From Patescibacteria group bacterium UBA2211 (GTDB taxonomy: Bacteria; Patescibacteriota; Minisyncoccia; Minisyncoccales; Minisyncoccaceae), in the NCBI GenBank assembly GCA_002327845.1, contig DCUP01000006.1, forward strand, positions 62,001-126,000: a stretch of 64,000 nucleotides of DNA, in the 5' to 3' direction. This document shows positions 49,344 to 58,464 of the stretch, one piece after another. How positions within the stretch are numbered: the stretch's first letter is position 1; each line of letters begins with the position of its first letter. The notes under the pieces are model-generated. The model searched no databases. It was not told where the DNA came from and was given only the letters and a program-made list of their open reading frames with translations. The position numbers and the translations under genes were made by a program.

Positions 49344-51074
49344 TTATTTTTCTTTTATTATTTTTATCTTATCTTTTTCTTTTTTAGAATAATGAGTATG
49401 GCATATCTTATGAATATTCTTTTTATTCTTAAAGAAATCCTTATAAAGAAGATCTACTATTGGGCTTTCATGGGCCATTCTTAATCCCCATTTTTTATCT
49501 ACCTCATATAAAGCTAATGCTCTCTTCCTTCTTATCTCCTTATCTGTCGGCATTGGTTGTCCTCCTCCTCCAATACATCCGCCAAGACAAGTCATCACTT
49601 CAACATAATCATATAGTTTGGGATTATCCTTCAACTTCTCTAATAAGTTTTTAGCGTTTCCCAATCCATTAACAATCGCCACATTAACAACGATATCTCC
49701 TATTTTAATTTTTGCTTCCTTACATTCCTGCATTCCTCTTATCTCCTTAAAATCAATTTTCTTTAATTTCTTTCCTGTTACTTTTTCATAGACAGTACGT
49801 AATGCTGATTCAGTCACACCTCCTGTTGCTCCATAAATAACACCGGCTCCAGTATATTTATCCCAGGGAGCATCTGGCTCTTCTTCTTTAATTTCACTAA
49901 TATCTATTTGCCTCTTCTTTAATAATCTGCTTAATTCTCTAGTTGTTAAAACGTAATCTATCGGCTTTAAATCGTCAACGTATAATTCTTCTCTTGTTGC
50001 TTCATATTTTTTTGAAGTACAGGGCATAACAGAAACAACGACGATCTTTTTAGGATTAATCTTTTCCTGCTCAGCTAAATAAGTTTTGGTTAGTCCTCCT
50101 AAAATTATTTGCGGAGACCTAACCGTTGTTAAATTTTTCATGAACTGAGGATAATTAAGTTCAACAAACTTAACCCATGAAGGACAACAAGAGGTAAACA
50201 TTGGTAATCCTTCCTGATTAGTCAATCTTTCGATCAACTCTCCGCCCTCTTCTATTGTCGTGATATCTGCTCCAACAGAAACATCAAAAACCCTATCTGC
50301 TCCTAGCTTCCTTATTCCAGCTACCATTTTTCCTGTAACAACTGTTCCGTAGTCCATTCCAAATTCTTCTCCCAAGCTACTTCTAATTGAAGGAGCAAAT
50401 TGAAAAACAACATATTTGTTTTTATCGTCTAGTGCACGTTCAACATCATTAATAGCATCAACTTCTTCAAAAGCCCCACTCGGACAACGAACTAAACATT
50501 GACCACAATAGATACAATCTTTCTTCTCTTCTTTTGATGGGCCAACTTCCCAAAAAGAATTATTTTCTTCTACAGTTAAAAATCCTACTCCTTGTTTATC
50601 GCACATTTCAACGCAATTATGACAATCAATACATTTTGAAGAATCAAATATAATTGATGGCCCAAACTGATACTTTGGGAAAAACTTCTTCCTATCTTCA
50701 AATTTAGTTATTTGTATGCCACATTCCTTAGCTAAAGCAAGAAGTCGACAGTGATAATTCCTAATACAAGTAGGACACTGCTCGATATGTTGAGAAAAAA
50801 GAAGCTCTAAATTAGTTTTTCTAATTTTCTTTATTTCTGAAGAATCAGTAATAACCTCCATTCCTGGTTCTATTTCAACAGAACAAGAAGTATGTAATCC
50901 TTTTCTATCCTTAATTGAAACCAAGCATAATCGACAACTGCTTTTCGGTTTTAAATCAGAATGATAACAAGCGGCGGGAATCTTAATATTATTCCTTCGT
51001 GCTACCTGAAGAATAGTTTCTCCTTTTTCTCCGACTACTTCTTTATTATTAATTTTAAATTTAATATTTTTCAT
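49344..51074 (-). CDS. hydA: [FeFe] hydrogenase, large subunit (group A, HydA-like)
   Basis: Reversible H2-forming enzyme. The accessory clusters are complete: [2Fe-2S] with Cys36, 47, 50 and 64; His96 with Cys100, 103 and 109; and two [4Fe-4S] sets (Cys148-158, Cys187-197). The H-cluster motifs are FTSCCPSW (Cys296; proton-transfer Cys297), MPCTSKKYE (Cys351) and MTCLGGCIGGGGQP (Cys496, Cys500). At 576 residues it has the four-cluster M3 architecture. It overlaps the NuoF-like gene by 14 bp, so it is probably NADH-linked. No maturation genes hydE, hydF or hydG are in this window. Confidence 0.96.
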   Translation of the reverse strand: MKNIKFKINNKEVVGEKGETILQVARRNNIKIPAACYHSDLKPKSSCRLCLVSIKDRKGLHTSCSVEIEPGMEVITDSSEIKKIRKTNLELLFSQHIEQCPTCIRNYHCRLLALAKECGIQITKFEDRKKFFPKYQFGPSIIFDSSKCIDCHNCVEMCDKQGVGFLTVEENNSFWEVGPSKEEKKDCIYCGQCLVRCPSGAFEEVDAINDVERALDDKNKYVVFQFAPSIRSSLGEEFGMDYGTVVTGKMVAGIRKLGADRVFDVSVGADITTIEEGGELIERLTNQEGLPMFTSCCPSWVKFVELNYPQFMKNLTTVRSPQIILGGLTKTYLAEQEKINPKKIVVVSVMPCTSKKYEATREELYVDDLKPIDYVLTTRELSRLLKKRQIDISEIKEEEPDAPWDKYTGAGVIYGATGGVTESALRTVYEKVTGKKLKKIDFKEIRGMQECKEAKIKIGDIVVNVAIVNGLGNAKNLLEKLKDNPKLYDYVEVMTCLGGCIGGGGQPMPTDKEIRRKRALALYEVDKKWGLRMAHESPIVDLLYKDFFKNKKNIHKICHTHYSKKEKDKIKIIKEK

Positions 51075-52050
51075 TTTTAATTACCTTTTCAATTAAAGAT
51101 ATAAAAGGAATTGGAATTCCTCTTCCTAATGCACAAAAACTTGACTCTTTAAGACTTAAAAACAACTCATCTAAAATATCGTAATCGAGTTTTTTCTTTT
51201 TAACCATTTCATAAATTCTGTAAGCTCCCTCTCTACAAGGAACACATTTATCACAATTTCCAAGATGAAAAAATTCAGCCCATTTTTCCATTAGTGCAAA
51301 AACATTAGTTTTCTTTCTATCAAAAATAGTAATTGAGCCAGCACCAGAAACTGGCCTATTCAATTCTTCCATAATCATTATCTCTCCAGATGCTCCTCCT
51401 CCAACTTGAGCAAAAAAATCAAATGAAGGATAATTGCCTGTCTTTTTTAAAACTTCAAAAATTGTCATCTCCTCTGGAAGTTCATAAACTCCAGGATTTT
51501 CTACGTCTCCATTAACAGAATAAAATCTCTTTTTTTCATATTTGCCCTGAGCAATCTTAGAAATATAATAGAAAGTTTCAACGTTGTTCATTAAAGTTGG
51601 ACAGCCAAACAACCCACTATCTGTTAAAAAGGGTGGCTTCTTTCTTGGTTCAGCTCTTTTACCTTCTATTGATTCACAAATAGCTGTTTCTTCTCCTCCA
51701 ATATACCTGGCTTTTTTTTCAAAAATAATTATTTTTCTTTTCCCGATTGCCAGCTTAATACTCTCTTCCATTTCTTTAAAATATTTACTATTAATGTAAA
51801 TATATCCAGTTTCCGCAGAAATAGTTTCCATGGCTAAACTAATTCCGTTAATAACTTCACCTAGGTAGTTTTTTAAAATATATCCATCTTTAAAAACATT
51901 AGGTTCTCCCTCTGAAGCATTACAGATTACGTATTTAACTTTTCCCTTAGCTTTCTTGGCTAATTCCCATTTTAAACCAACGGGAAAGCCTCCGCCTCCA
52001 CGGCCCTTTAATCCTGAATCCTTAAGTTTTTTTATTATTGAATTTGCCAT
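51061..52050 (-). CDS. NuoF/HydB-like NADH-binding flavoprotein subunit
   Basis: A 329-residue FMN and NADH-binding subunit of complex-I type, partner of the hydrogenase. Family motifs: GRGGGGFPVGLKWE (16-29), ICNASEGEPNVFKDGYIL, GGEETAICESIEGKRAEPRKKPP (split across positions about 117-139) and a C-terminal [4Fe-4S] set CDKCVPCREG plus CALG. Compared with bifurcating HydB it lacks the N-terminal [2Fe-2S] thioredoxin-like part and the C-terminal ferredoxin domains, and there is no HydC/NuoE gene in the window. It would bring electrons from NADH or ferredoxin to HydA. Confidence 0.92.
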   Translation of the reverse strand: MANSIIKKLKDSGLKGRGGGGFPVGLKWELAKKAKGKVKYVICNASEGEPNVFKDGYILKNYLGEVINGISLAMETISAETGYIYINSKYFKEMEESIKLAIGKRKIIIFEKKARYIGGEETAICESIEGKRAEPRKKPPFLTDSGLFGCPTLMNNVETFYYISKIAQGKYEKKRFYSVNGDVENPGVYELPEEMTIFEVLKKTGNYPSFDFFAQVGGGASGEIMIMEELNRPVSGAGSITIFDRKKTNVFALMEKWAEFFHLGNCDKCVPCREGAYRIYEMVKKKKLDYDILDELFLSLKESSFCALGRGIPIPFISLIEKVIKNEKY

Positions 52051-52051
52051 A

Positions 52052-52534
52052 TTATCTAGTAAAAACTATTGCCAAATTAAGCATTGATGCGAATCCAACC
52101 CAATATAAATATGGAATAAGAAGATATGATGAAATTTTTGAAATCTTACCAAAAGACAATATCATCATAATTATCATAATTAATAAAATTACAATATCAA
52201 TAAAAGCTAATAAGTACTGCCCCAAACCAAAGAATATAATTGGCCACAACAAATTAAGAATTAATTGAACAAAGAATAGTATTAATAATTTTTTAACTTT
52301 TTGTTTTTCTCTTAATTTCCATATTAAGTAAACTGATATTCCCATTAAGGTGTATAAGATTGACCAAACTGGGGCAAATATCCAGGTTGGAGGAAAGAAA
52401 GATGGCTTATCACTTATACTCAAATAAGTTTCAGGTATAGAAACTCCGGTTAATTGAGATCCAAGATATCCAGTCAATAAAGATATAGCTATAAAAGAAA
52501 ATAGAAAAATGATTTGTTTTATTTTTTTCTTCAT
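52052..52534 (-). CDS. TspO/MBR family protein
   Basis: Five-helix membrane protein of 160 residues in the tryptophan-rich sensory protein family. Typical stretches are KPSFFPPTWIFAPVWSILYTLMGIS near residues 44-68, with W and P residues conserved, and the late Asn/Tyr/Trp block SSYLLIPYLYWVGFASMLNLAI. It binds porphyrins or steroids in other organisms; the ligand here is unknown. It lies 1 bp before the NuoF-like gene. Confidence 0.95.
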   Translation of the reverse strand: MKKKIKQIIFLFSFIAISLLTGYLGSQLTGVSIPETYLSISDKPSFFPPTWIFAPVWSILYTLMGISVYLIWKLREKQKVKKLLILFFVQLILNLLWPIIFFGLGQYLLAFIDIVILLIMIIMMILSFGKISKISSYLLIPYLYWVGFASMLNLAIVFTR

Positions 52535-52611
52535 ATTTTATAGTTAACTTAATAAATTGATTATATTTCCTTTCTCTCTTTTACACAATGTTGACATAAT
52601 AATAAAGTATT

Positions 52612-54024
52612 TTAATTACTTAGCCCGTAATTTGATACTACATCACTTCTTAAAACGTCTTTTAATGATTTAAATGAAAAGATAACATCCTGTCTCCCAG
52701 CAGCATAAGCAGCAACAACATAAGGATCGAAATAGAAAACAATCGTATCTCTATTAAATGTAAATGTTTTAAAATTATCTTCTTTTGCTCCTGCTCCATC
52801 TTTTATCCATTCTTCATCACTAAATTCATTTTCAGTGTTTAGCTTTAATAAATACTGTATTGTTTTATCAGAAATTATCTTTATGTAATTCTTATTAGAA
52901 TCAAAAATATCAGAAAGATTGATTATTTTATTATTCTTTAAATCGTAATTAAAGCTCTGAGAATAGCTTATTGCATGAGCACCACCAGTATATTCAGAAA
53001 TCTCAAATCTAATACTTACAAAATCTTTATTAATTTCATATGGTTCATAAAATATTTTCAATGAATTTTCTCCACTCCAAGCATTGGTCCCAGTTACCTT
53101 TTCTTTAAATGAGGAAATAATATTTTCAACAAAAGTACTTATCTCTTCATTAATTTTTCCATCTTCAATTGCTCCAACAAAAGGATACCTTATTTCAACG
53201 GTATAATTTTTTCCAGATTCATTTCGTTTTTCTAAAAATATATAAGGTCTGGTAATTTTAAAAGTATTTTTAATATCTTCTACTCTGGCAACCATACTTA
53301 AATAATCTTCTCCCCATTGTTTATCGCTCCTTGCTGGATCGGTTGAAAAAATAAAAGCAAAAACATCTACAGCATTTCTTCCTAAAAACTCTCCTTCTTT
53401 TTTATCTTGTTTCTCCCAAAAAGAATAAGGTACTACTGATATTTTGAAAAGATTTGGTTCTCCATAGTTAAAAGAAAGATACCTAATTCCATTTTCACCA
53501 TCTTCTTTTTTTACTTGATACTTACCTTCCCAGGCTCTGGGTATTGTTAATGAAAAACCAAATTCCTCATTTTCGTAAACAATTGCATTAACTGTTCCCT
53601 TTTCGCATTTTCCATTATATAAATCCCAAACATTACAAATATTTCCATTGAAAAAAGAACAATTACCATTCTCTGTATCGTTATTCATTCCGGTACTGTT
53701 ATATTTTCCTCCTAAAATAGCACAATATACTGCTGCTTTTGTAATGTATCCTGTTACTCTCAATCCTCCAATAGGACAATCTCCGCTCAATAAAGAATTT
53801 ACTTCGCATTGTTTATTATCTTCAAAAAAACAAACATTATACTCTTTTCCATCGCCCCTTTGTTCTGTTTTAATAGTGCCACCGTTATCCATACAATTCT
53901 TAGAGGCTGCATCTAAATTACTTAATCCAGGAAGATTAGAAGTCTCAAACTTACCTCCCTTATAGAAAAAGAAAACTGTAAGAAGAAATACTATTAAGCC
54001 GATGATCAAAGTCTTTTTATTCAT
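52612..54024 (-). CDS. Membrane-anchored DUF333/DUF3298 protein
   Basis: A 470-residue protein with an N-terminal membrane helix (about 3-22). Two DUF333-like Cys modules follow (CMDNGGTIKTE...VCFFED; YCAILGGKYN...CSFFNG), then a PsbP-like region (GFSLTIPRAWEGKYQV) and a C-terminal DUF3298 domain of the RsiV type (TGGAHAISYSQSFNYDLKN, ISDKTIQYLL). RsiV is an anti-sigma factor that binds lysozyme, so this may be a lysozyme- or glycan-sensing surface protein. There is no sigma factor next to it. It lies 5 bp before CapA. Confidence 0.85.
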   Translation of the reverse strand: MNKKTLIIGLIVFLLTVFFFYKGGKFETSNLPGLSNLDAASKNCMDNGGTIKTEQRGDGKEYNVCFFEDNKQCEVNSLLSGDCPIGGLRVTGYITKAAVYCAILGGKYNSTGMNNDTENGNCSFFNGNICNVWDLYNGKCEKGTVNAIVYENEEFGFSLTIPRAWEGKYQVKKEDGENGIRYLSFNYGEPNLFKISVVPYSFWEKQDKKEGEFLGRNAVDVFAFIFSTDPARSDKQWGEDYLSMVARVEDIKNTFKITRPYIFLEKRNESGKNYTVEIRYPFVGAIEDGKINEEISTFVENIISSFKEKVTGTNAWSGENSLKIFYEPYEINKDFVSIRFEISEYTGGAHAISYSQSFNYDLKNNKIINLSDIFDSNKNYIKIISDKTIQYLLKLNTENEFSDEEWIKDGAGAKEDNFKTFTFNRDTIVFYFDPYVVAAYAAGRQDVIFSFKSLKDVLRSDVVSNYGLSN

Positions 54025-54029
54025 ATTGT

Positions 54030-55055
54030 TTAATTTTTAATTTCTATTTTAGCATTTTTAATACTTTCTCTTAATACTTCACTAGAGTTTTCGGATAAAG
54101 AATTTAAAAAATCTTTCTCTTCTTGATCTTCCATTAATTTAGGTTGAGACAATTTATTTACAATCGAATAAAGAGTGTAAACTTTTTTATCTTTGTATAT
54201 CTCTATTCCTACACCCAATCCTTCTTGTGTTTCTTTAGAAAAATATTGATCAAAGATAAAATTACCTAAAGAATAAAATATTAATTTATTCTTATACTGT
54301 TCTATATTTTGAACAACGTGAGGATGACCACCAATAATCAAATCTACTCCCGCATCAATCATTGCATGAGCTAAGGTCTCCTGTTCTTTGGAACTAATAT
54401 TTTTGTATTCTGTTCCCCAATGAATTAAAACAATTAAAAATGTTTCTGGGTTATAAAATTTAATATCTTCAATTTGGTTTACTATTTCTTTATTGGAACA
54501 ATTATTAGAAAAAGTAACATTAATTCCATAATATGTAATTCCATCTTTCTGATGAATAAAATCAGAGTCACATTCTATCGGTTCGCCTATAAAAGCAATA
54601 TCATTTTCCTTTAATATATTTTTTGTCTCATCAAAACCCTCCCAATCCATGTTGAGAGTGTGATTATTAGCTAAAGAAACTAAAGAAAAATTTCCTGCTT
54701 TTAAAGATTCGACGGCTTTTTTGTCAAAGGAAAAAGTCAAAGAAGTATCAGAAAAATCTTTAGGATTTTCATTAATTGGACCCTCTAGGTTACCAATAAC
54801 AAAATCAAAACTATTCAAAAAATCTTTAATAAGCTCTATAGGATAACTAAATGATGATTTTTGCATTAACCTTTCAACCCCCCTATCAAACATCATGTCT
54901 CCTACAAATAAAAGACTTTCTGGCTCGTATTCTGTCTGTTTTGGAGTTTCATCTACCGAAAATATGCTAGCTGGAGCAGCTTCCGGCTTAAAAACCTGAC
55001 TTCCGCAAAACAAAAAAATAGCTACGAAAATAATTAATAGTATTTTCCCTTTCAT
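54030..55055 (-). CDS. CapA family (poly-gamma-glutamate synthesis-like) protein
   Basis: Calcineurin-like metallophosphoesterase-fold protein of 341 residues with an N-terminal signal anchor. Metal motifs are FVGDMMFDRG near 50-59, NLEGP, LANNHTLNMD, IHWGTEY and IIGGHPHVVQ. CapA/PgsA proteins take part in capsule polymer synthesis, but many members in small genomes have unknown function. Its extended -10 promoter lies so close that the mRNA is probably leaderless. Confidence 0.92.
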   Translation of the reverse strand: MKGKILLIIFVAIFLFCGSQVFKPEAAPASIFSVDETPKQTEYEPESLLFVGDMMFDRGVERLMQKSSFSYPIELIKDFLNSFDFVIGNLEGPINENPKDFSDTSLTFSFDKKAVESLKAGNFSLVSLANNHTLNMDWEGFDETKNILKENDIAFIGEPIECDSDFIHQKDGITYYGINVTFSNNCSNKEIVNQIEDIKFYNPETFLIVLIHWGTEYKNISSKEQETLAHAMIDAGVDLIIGGHPHVVQNIEQYKNKLIFYSLGNFIFDQYFSKETQEGLGVGIEIYKDKKVYTLYSIVNKLSQPKLMEDQEEKDFLNSLSENSSEVLRESIKNAKIEIKN

Positions 55056-55061
55056 GACTCA

Positions 55062-55070
55062 ATTATATCA
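55062..55070 (-). promoter_or_regulatory. Extended -10 promoter of capA (leaderless)
   Basis: Minus-strand TGATATAAT is an extended -10 element. Only 6 bp separate it from the capA ATG, so the predicted start point falls on the ATG itself. Confidence 0.6.
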
Positions 55071-55118
55071 CAAAAAACCTTGAGAGGAAATGATATAAAT
55101 GGTATATTAAATAAAAAT

Positions 55119-55970
55119 ATGAAACAAGAATTACTAATATTACCATTTGATCATCGCTCTTCTTTTTTAAAAGATATCCTTGGCATAACAACAAAGCCAA
55201 ATAAAGAACAAATCGATGAAGTCAAGGAACTTAAAAAAATGATTTTTGATGGTTTTCTCTTGGCTGCCGACAAAGAAAAGTCATTTGGTATTCTTGTTGA
55301 TGAAGAATATGGCGAAGATATTTTAAGAGAAGCTAAAAAAAGAAAAATTATTACTTGTCTACCAGTCGAAAAAAGTGGAGAAAAATTATTAAAACTGAAC
55401 TATTCAAAAAAATTCGAAGAACATATTGATAAATTCAATCCTGACTTCGTGAAGATATTAATCAGATACAACCCTTTAAATAAAAAAGATAACCAAAAAC
55501 AATTAAAAGTTCTTTCTCAAATTGACGCTTTTTGTCAAAAAAGAAAATACAAAGTTATTTTAGAACTTCTAGTTCCTCCAACAAAAGAAGAATTGAATAT
55601 TAAAAACTACGAAAAAGACATTAGAGCAATAAGAACAATAGGAGCTATTAATGAAATAAAAGAAAAAATCGAAGTCAGTATTTGGAAGCTAGAAGGATTT
55701 GAAAAAGATCAATGGAAAGAAGTAATTAAGGAAACAAACAAAAATAGTAAAATAATATTTTTAGGACGAGGAGAAGATAAAAAGAAAGTAACAAAATGGA
55801 TGAAAGCTGCATCTGGCCATAAAGAGATTATTGGGTTTGCTATTGGTAGGACCATATTCCTTGAAACTCTTAAAAAGTATTTCTCGAAAAAAATATCAAG
55901 AGAAGTGGCAGTAAAGTCAATAAGTAAAAACTTTAAAGAATTTATTGATTTATGGAGAAAGGGAGAATAA
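55119..55970 (+). CDS. DUF2090 (IolC-type aldolase-like) protein
   Basis: A 283-residue TIM-barrel-like protein similar to the aldolase half (DUF2090) of IolC-type sugar enzymes. It starts MKQELLILPFDHRSSFLKDIL, the conserved family opening, and later has LVDEEYGEDIL, VILELLVPPT and GFAIGRTIFLETL. No sugar kinase domain is attached. The ATG at 55119 is used rather than a TTG 39 bp upstream. It overlaps the lipocalin-like gene by 19 bp. Confidence 0.85.
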   Translation: MKQELLILPFDHRSSFLKDILGITTKPNKEQIDEVKELKKMIFDGFLLAADKEKSFGILVDEEYGEDILREAKKRKIITCLPVEKSGEKLLKLNYSKKFEEHIDKFNPDFVKILIRYNPLNKKDNQKQLKVLSQIDAFCQKRKYKVILELLVPPTKEELNIKNYEKDIRAIRTIGAINEIKEKIEVSIWKLEGFEKDQWKEVIKETNKNSKIIFLGRGEDKKKVTKWMKAASGHKEIIGFAIGRTIFLETLKKYFSKKISREVAVKSISKNFKEFIDLWRKGE

Positions 55971-57049
55971 AAACATATAAAGAAAAATTTGTTCCGGTTG
56001 AATTCCCTAAAGACGAACAAAAACATGACCATATAATTGAATGGTGGTATTTCAATGGAAATCTTAAATCAAAGGATGGACAAAACTTTTCATACATGAA
56101 CTGCCTTTTTGCTGCCAATCCCAAAAAGGTTAATATTCCTTTTTTAAAAAATAGCTTAATGAAGCAATTGTTTTTCTCTCATTATCTATTGAGTGATAAT
56201 AAAAACAATTTCAAAAACATAACTAATCCTATATCTATTATTGATAAAAATAGCTTTACTAAGCCCCTTTTATGGGTTAATTATGATAATTCCTGTTTAA
56301 TCGAAGAAATATCTCCCTTCAAGTATCACATAGTTAATGATTTTATCGACCTTGTTCTAGAATCACAAAAAAAACCTCTTTTATTAAATAAAAGTGGCTT
56401 TTTAGATTTAAAAGTCAAAACAACTTATTATTATTCTTTAACAAATCTTAAAACGTCTGGAATTATAAAACAAAAAGGTAGATGGATTCCCGTTAGTGGA
56501 CTATCATGGATGGACCATCAGTGGGCTCAAACTCCTCTAACCAATGACGATAAGTGGAGATGGTTCTCTATACAATTAAATAATGGTTGCGATATTATCT
56601 GCTTTGCTTATGGAGATAAAATAAAAACCAACCATGCTAGCATGATTGATAAAAATAATATTATTAAAACAACAGATAATGTTGAAATAATTCCTGGAAA
56701 AATAAATTATAAAAACAAAATGACTGGGAGCGAATACTGTTTAGAATATGAAATTAAAATACCAAATTTTGGTTTAGAAATAAAAACAACCCCCTTTAAG
56801 AAAGATCAAGAAATGGTATTTGAAACAATTAAATACTGGGAAGGTGGAATAGGAATAGAAGGAAAAATGTATGGAAAAAAAGTCCAAGGAAAAGGATTTT
56901 GTGAATTAGTAACCTCTAAAAGAACAAATCTTATTGAGTATGCGGTTAAAAAAGCCAAAGAAAATCCTATTGAAAACATCAAAAATATTTCTAATATTTC
57001 TATTAAGTCAATTTATCTCTTAAATGAAAAAAGGGGTAAAAAAGGCTAA
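55952..57049 (+). CDS. CrtC/AttH-like lipocalin-domain protein
   Basis: A 365-residue protein of the carotenoid 1,2-hydratase/AttH family, made of two lipocalin-like barrels. Typical motifs: HDHIIEWWYFNGNL near 30-43, GLSWMDHQWAQ with the catalytic-region Asp/His, and WRWFSIQLNNG. There is no signal peptide. No carotenoid genes are in the window, so the substrate is unknown, perhaps a lipid. It converges on the MATE gene with a 4-bp overlap. Confidence 0.88.
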   Translation: MEKGRIKTYKEKFVPVEFPKDEQKHDHIIEWWYFNGNLKSKDGQNFSYMNCLFAANPKKVNIPFLKNSLMKQLFFSHYLLSDNKNNFKNITNPISIIDKNSFTKPLLWVNYDNSCLIEEISPFKYHIVNDFIDLVLESQKKPLLLNKSGFLDLKVKTTYYYSLTNLKTSGIIKQKGRWIPVSGLSWMDHQWAQTPLTNDDKWRWFSIQLNNGCDIICFAYGDKIKTNHASMIDKNNIIKTTDNVEIIPGKINYKNKMTGSEYCLEYEIKIPNFGLEIKTTPFKKDQEMVFETIKYWEGGIGIEGKMYGKKVQGKGFCELVTSKRTNLIEYAVKKAKENPIENIKNISNISIKSIYLLNEKRGKKG

Positions 57050-58404
57050 AAATGAGCCAAACCTCTTTCTTTCCATTTACCATTAACAAAAACAAAGTAA
57101 CCAATAGCAACTGCTATCGTATTTGCTATTGGAAAAGACAAACAAATTCCCACAAACCCTAAAATACCAGACAAAACAAAGGCTATCGGTATTCTTAAAA
57201 CCCAGAGAGAAATAATAGCTAAAAACATGGAGGTTTTTGTATCTCCTGCCCCATTAAATGTTCCATTAAATATTTGTTGCAAGCTTAAAAATCCAAAGAA
57301 TAACGACATGATTCTAAGATAAATAACGCTTTCGGCTATAACGGCTGGGTCATTAGGAACAAAAAGGATTGAAATCTCCCTAGCAAAACAAAACGATAAT
57401 ACCCCTAAAAAGGTCATAACCCAAAACGACATTTTAGCCACTGACTTAGTAATAAATTCTGCTCTTTCAAAATTACCATAGCCAACGCTTCTTCCTATCA
57501 TGACCGAGGTAGCCATCATAAATGACATTGAAACAACCATAATTAATCCTAATATTTCTCCTCCAATACCATAAGCGGCAATACTGGTTGTTCCTAGTTT
57601 AGCAACCATAAAAGTAATAAATACAAATCCCATTGATCGAGAAAATTGTTCCATGGAACTAGGAATTCCAACTCTTAAAATCTTCTTCATCTTTTTTAAA
57701 TTAATCTTAAAGTTTTCCCTTTTCAGGATAATACCACTTTTTCCTTTTAAGATAATATACCCAGCTATCATCGTATTAATTACTTCACAAAAAATAGTTG
57801 ATACTGCTGCCCCTTCAGTTCCCATTTGAGGGATAAAACCAAAACCAAAGATAAAAATAGGATCTATTAAAAAATTAATAAAAACTGTAATTAATATGAT
57901 ATAGACTGGAGTTTTTACATCTCCTATTGCTCTCATTAATGATTGATAAAGAGCGAAAGCAAAAATAAAAATAGTACTAACAAAGAAAAGCTGTAAATAA
58001 GAAATAATACCAAAAGGAATGAGTTGCTCGGCTCCAATCATTTTGACTAAAAATGGAGAAATAAAATATCCTAAAATTGATAACAACAAAGAAACGGCAA
58101 TCATTAATAAAATCAACTGAGCTGAAATTAAATTTATCTTATCTTGATCTTCTTTTCCCTTATGGTGAGAAATTAAAATAGTTCCCGATATAAACAATCC
58201 TGCCCCCAAAGAAATAATAAGAAAAACTATCGAGGAACAGATGGAAACAGCTGCCAAACTCTCAGAATTCAATCTTCCCAACCAAAAAGCATCAGTAATA
58301 GAATATGCTGATTGTAAAAAGTTGGCGATAGCAATAGGGATAGACAGCTTAAAAAACTGTCTCCATATTGATTCCTCATTAATTTTTCTTTTTTTCTCTT
58401 CCAT
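57046..58404 (-). CDS. MATE family efflux transporter
   Basis: Twelve-helix multidrug and toxin extrusion transporter of 452 residues, driven by H+ or Na+. The MATE repeat is seen in both halves, with LSIPIAIANFLQSAYSITDAFWLGRL at the start (read as two parts) and a matching GIPSSMEQFSRSMGFVF in the second half. The substrate is unknown. A terminator stands between the SIMPL gene upstream and this gene. Confidence 0.95.
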   Translation of the reverse strand: MEEKKRKINEESIWRQFFKLSIPIAIANFLQSAYSITDAFWLGRLNSESLAAVSICSSIVFLIISLGAGLFISGTILISHHKGKEDQDKINLISAQLILLMIAVSLLLSILGYFISPFLVKMIGAEQLIPFGIISYLQLFFVSTIFIFAFALYQSLMRAIGDVKTPVYIILITVFINFLIDPIFIFGFGFIPQMGTEGAAVSTIFCEVINTMIAGYIILKGKSGIILKRENFKINLKKMKKILRVGIPSSMEQFSRSMGFVFITFMVAKLGTTSIAAYGIGGEILGLIMVVSMSFMMATSVMIGRSVGYGNFERAEFITKSVAKMSFWVMTFLGVLSFCFAREISILFVPNDPAVIAESVIYLRIMSLFFGFLSLQQIFNGTFNGAGDTKTSMFLAIISLWVLRIPIAFVLSGILGFVGICLSFPIANTIAVAIGYFVFVNGKWKERGLAHF

Positions 58405-58413
58405 AATAATTTT

Positions 58414-58443
58414 AAAAAATCAAAAGGCTAGGTCGCCCTAGCC
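58414..58443 (-). terminator. Terminator after SIMPL copy 2
   Basis: Stem GGCTAGG/CCTAGCC with a 4-nt loop followed by TTTTGATTTTTT on the minus strand, 21 bp after the SIMPL stop. Confidence 0.88.
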
Positions 58444-58464
58444 CCATACTTTAACTTTAAAGAT

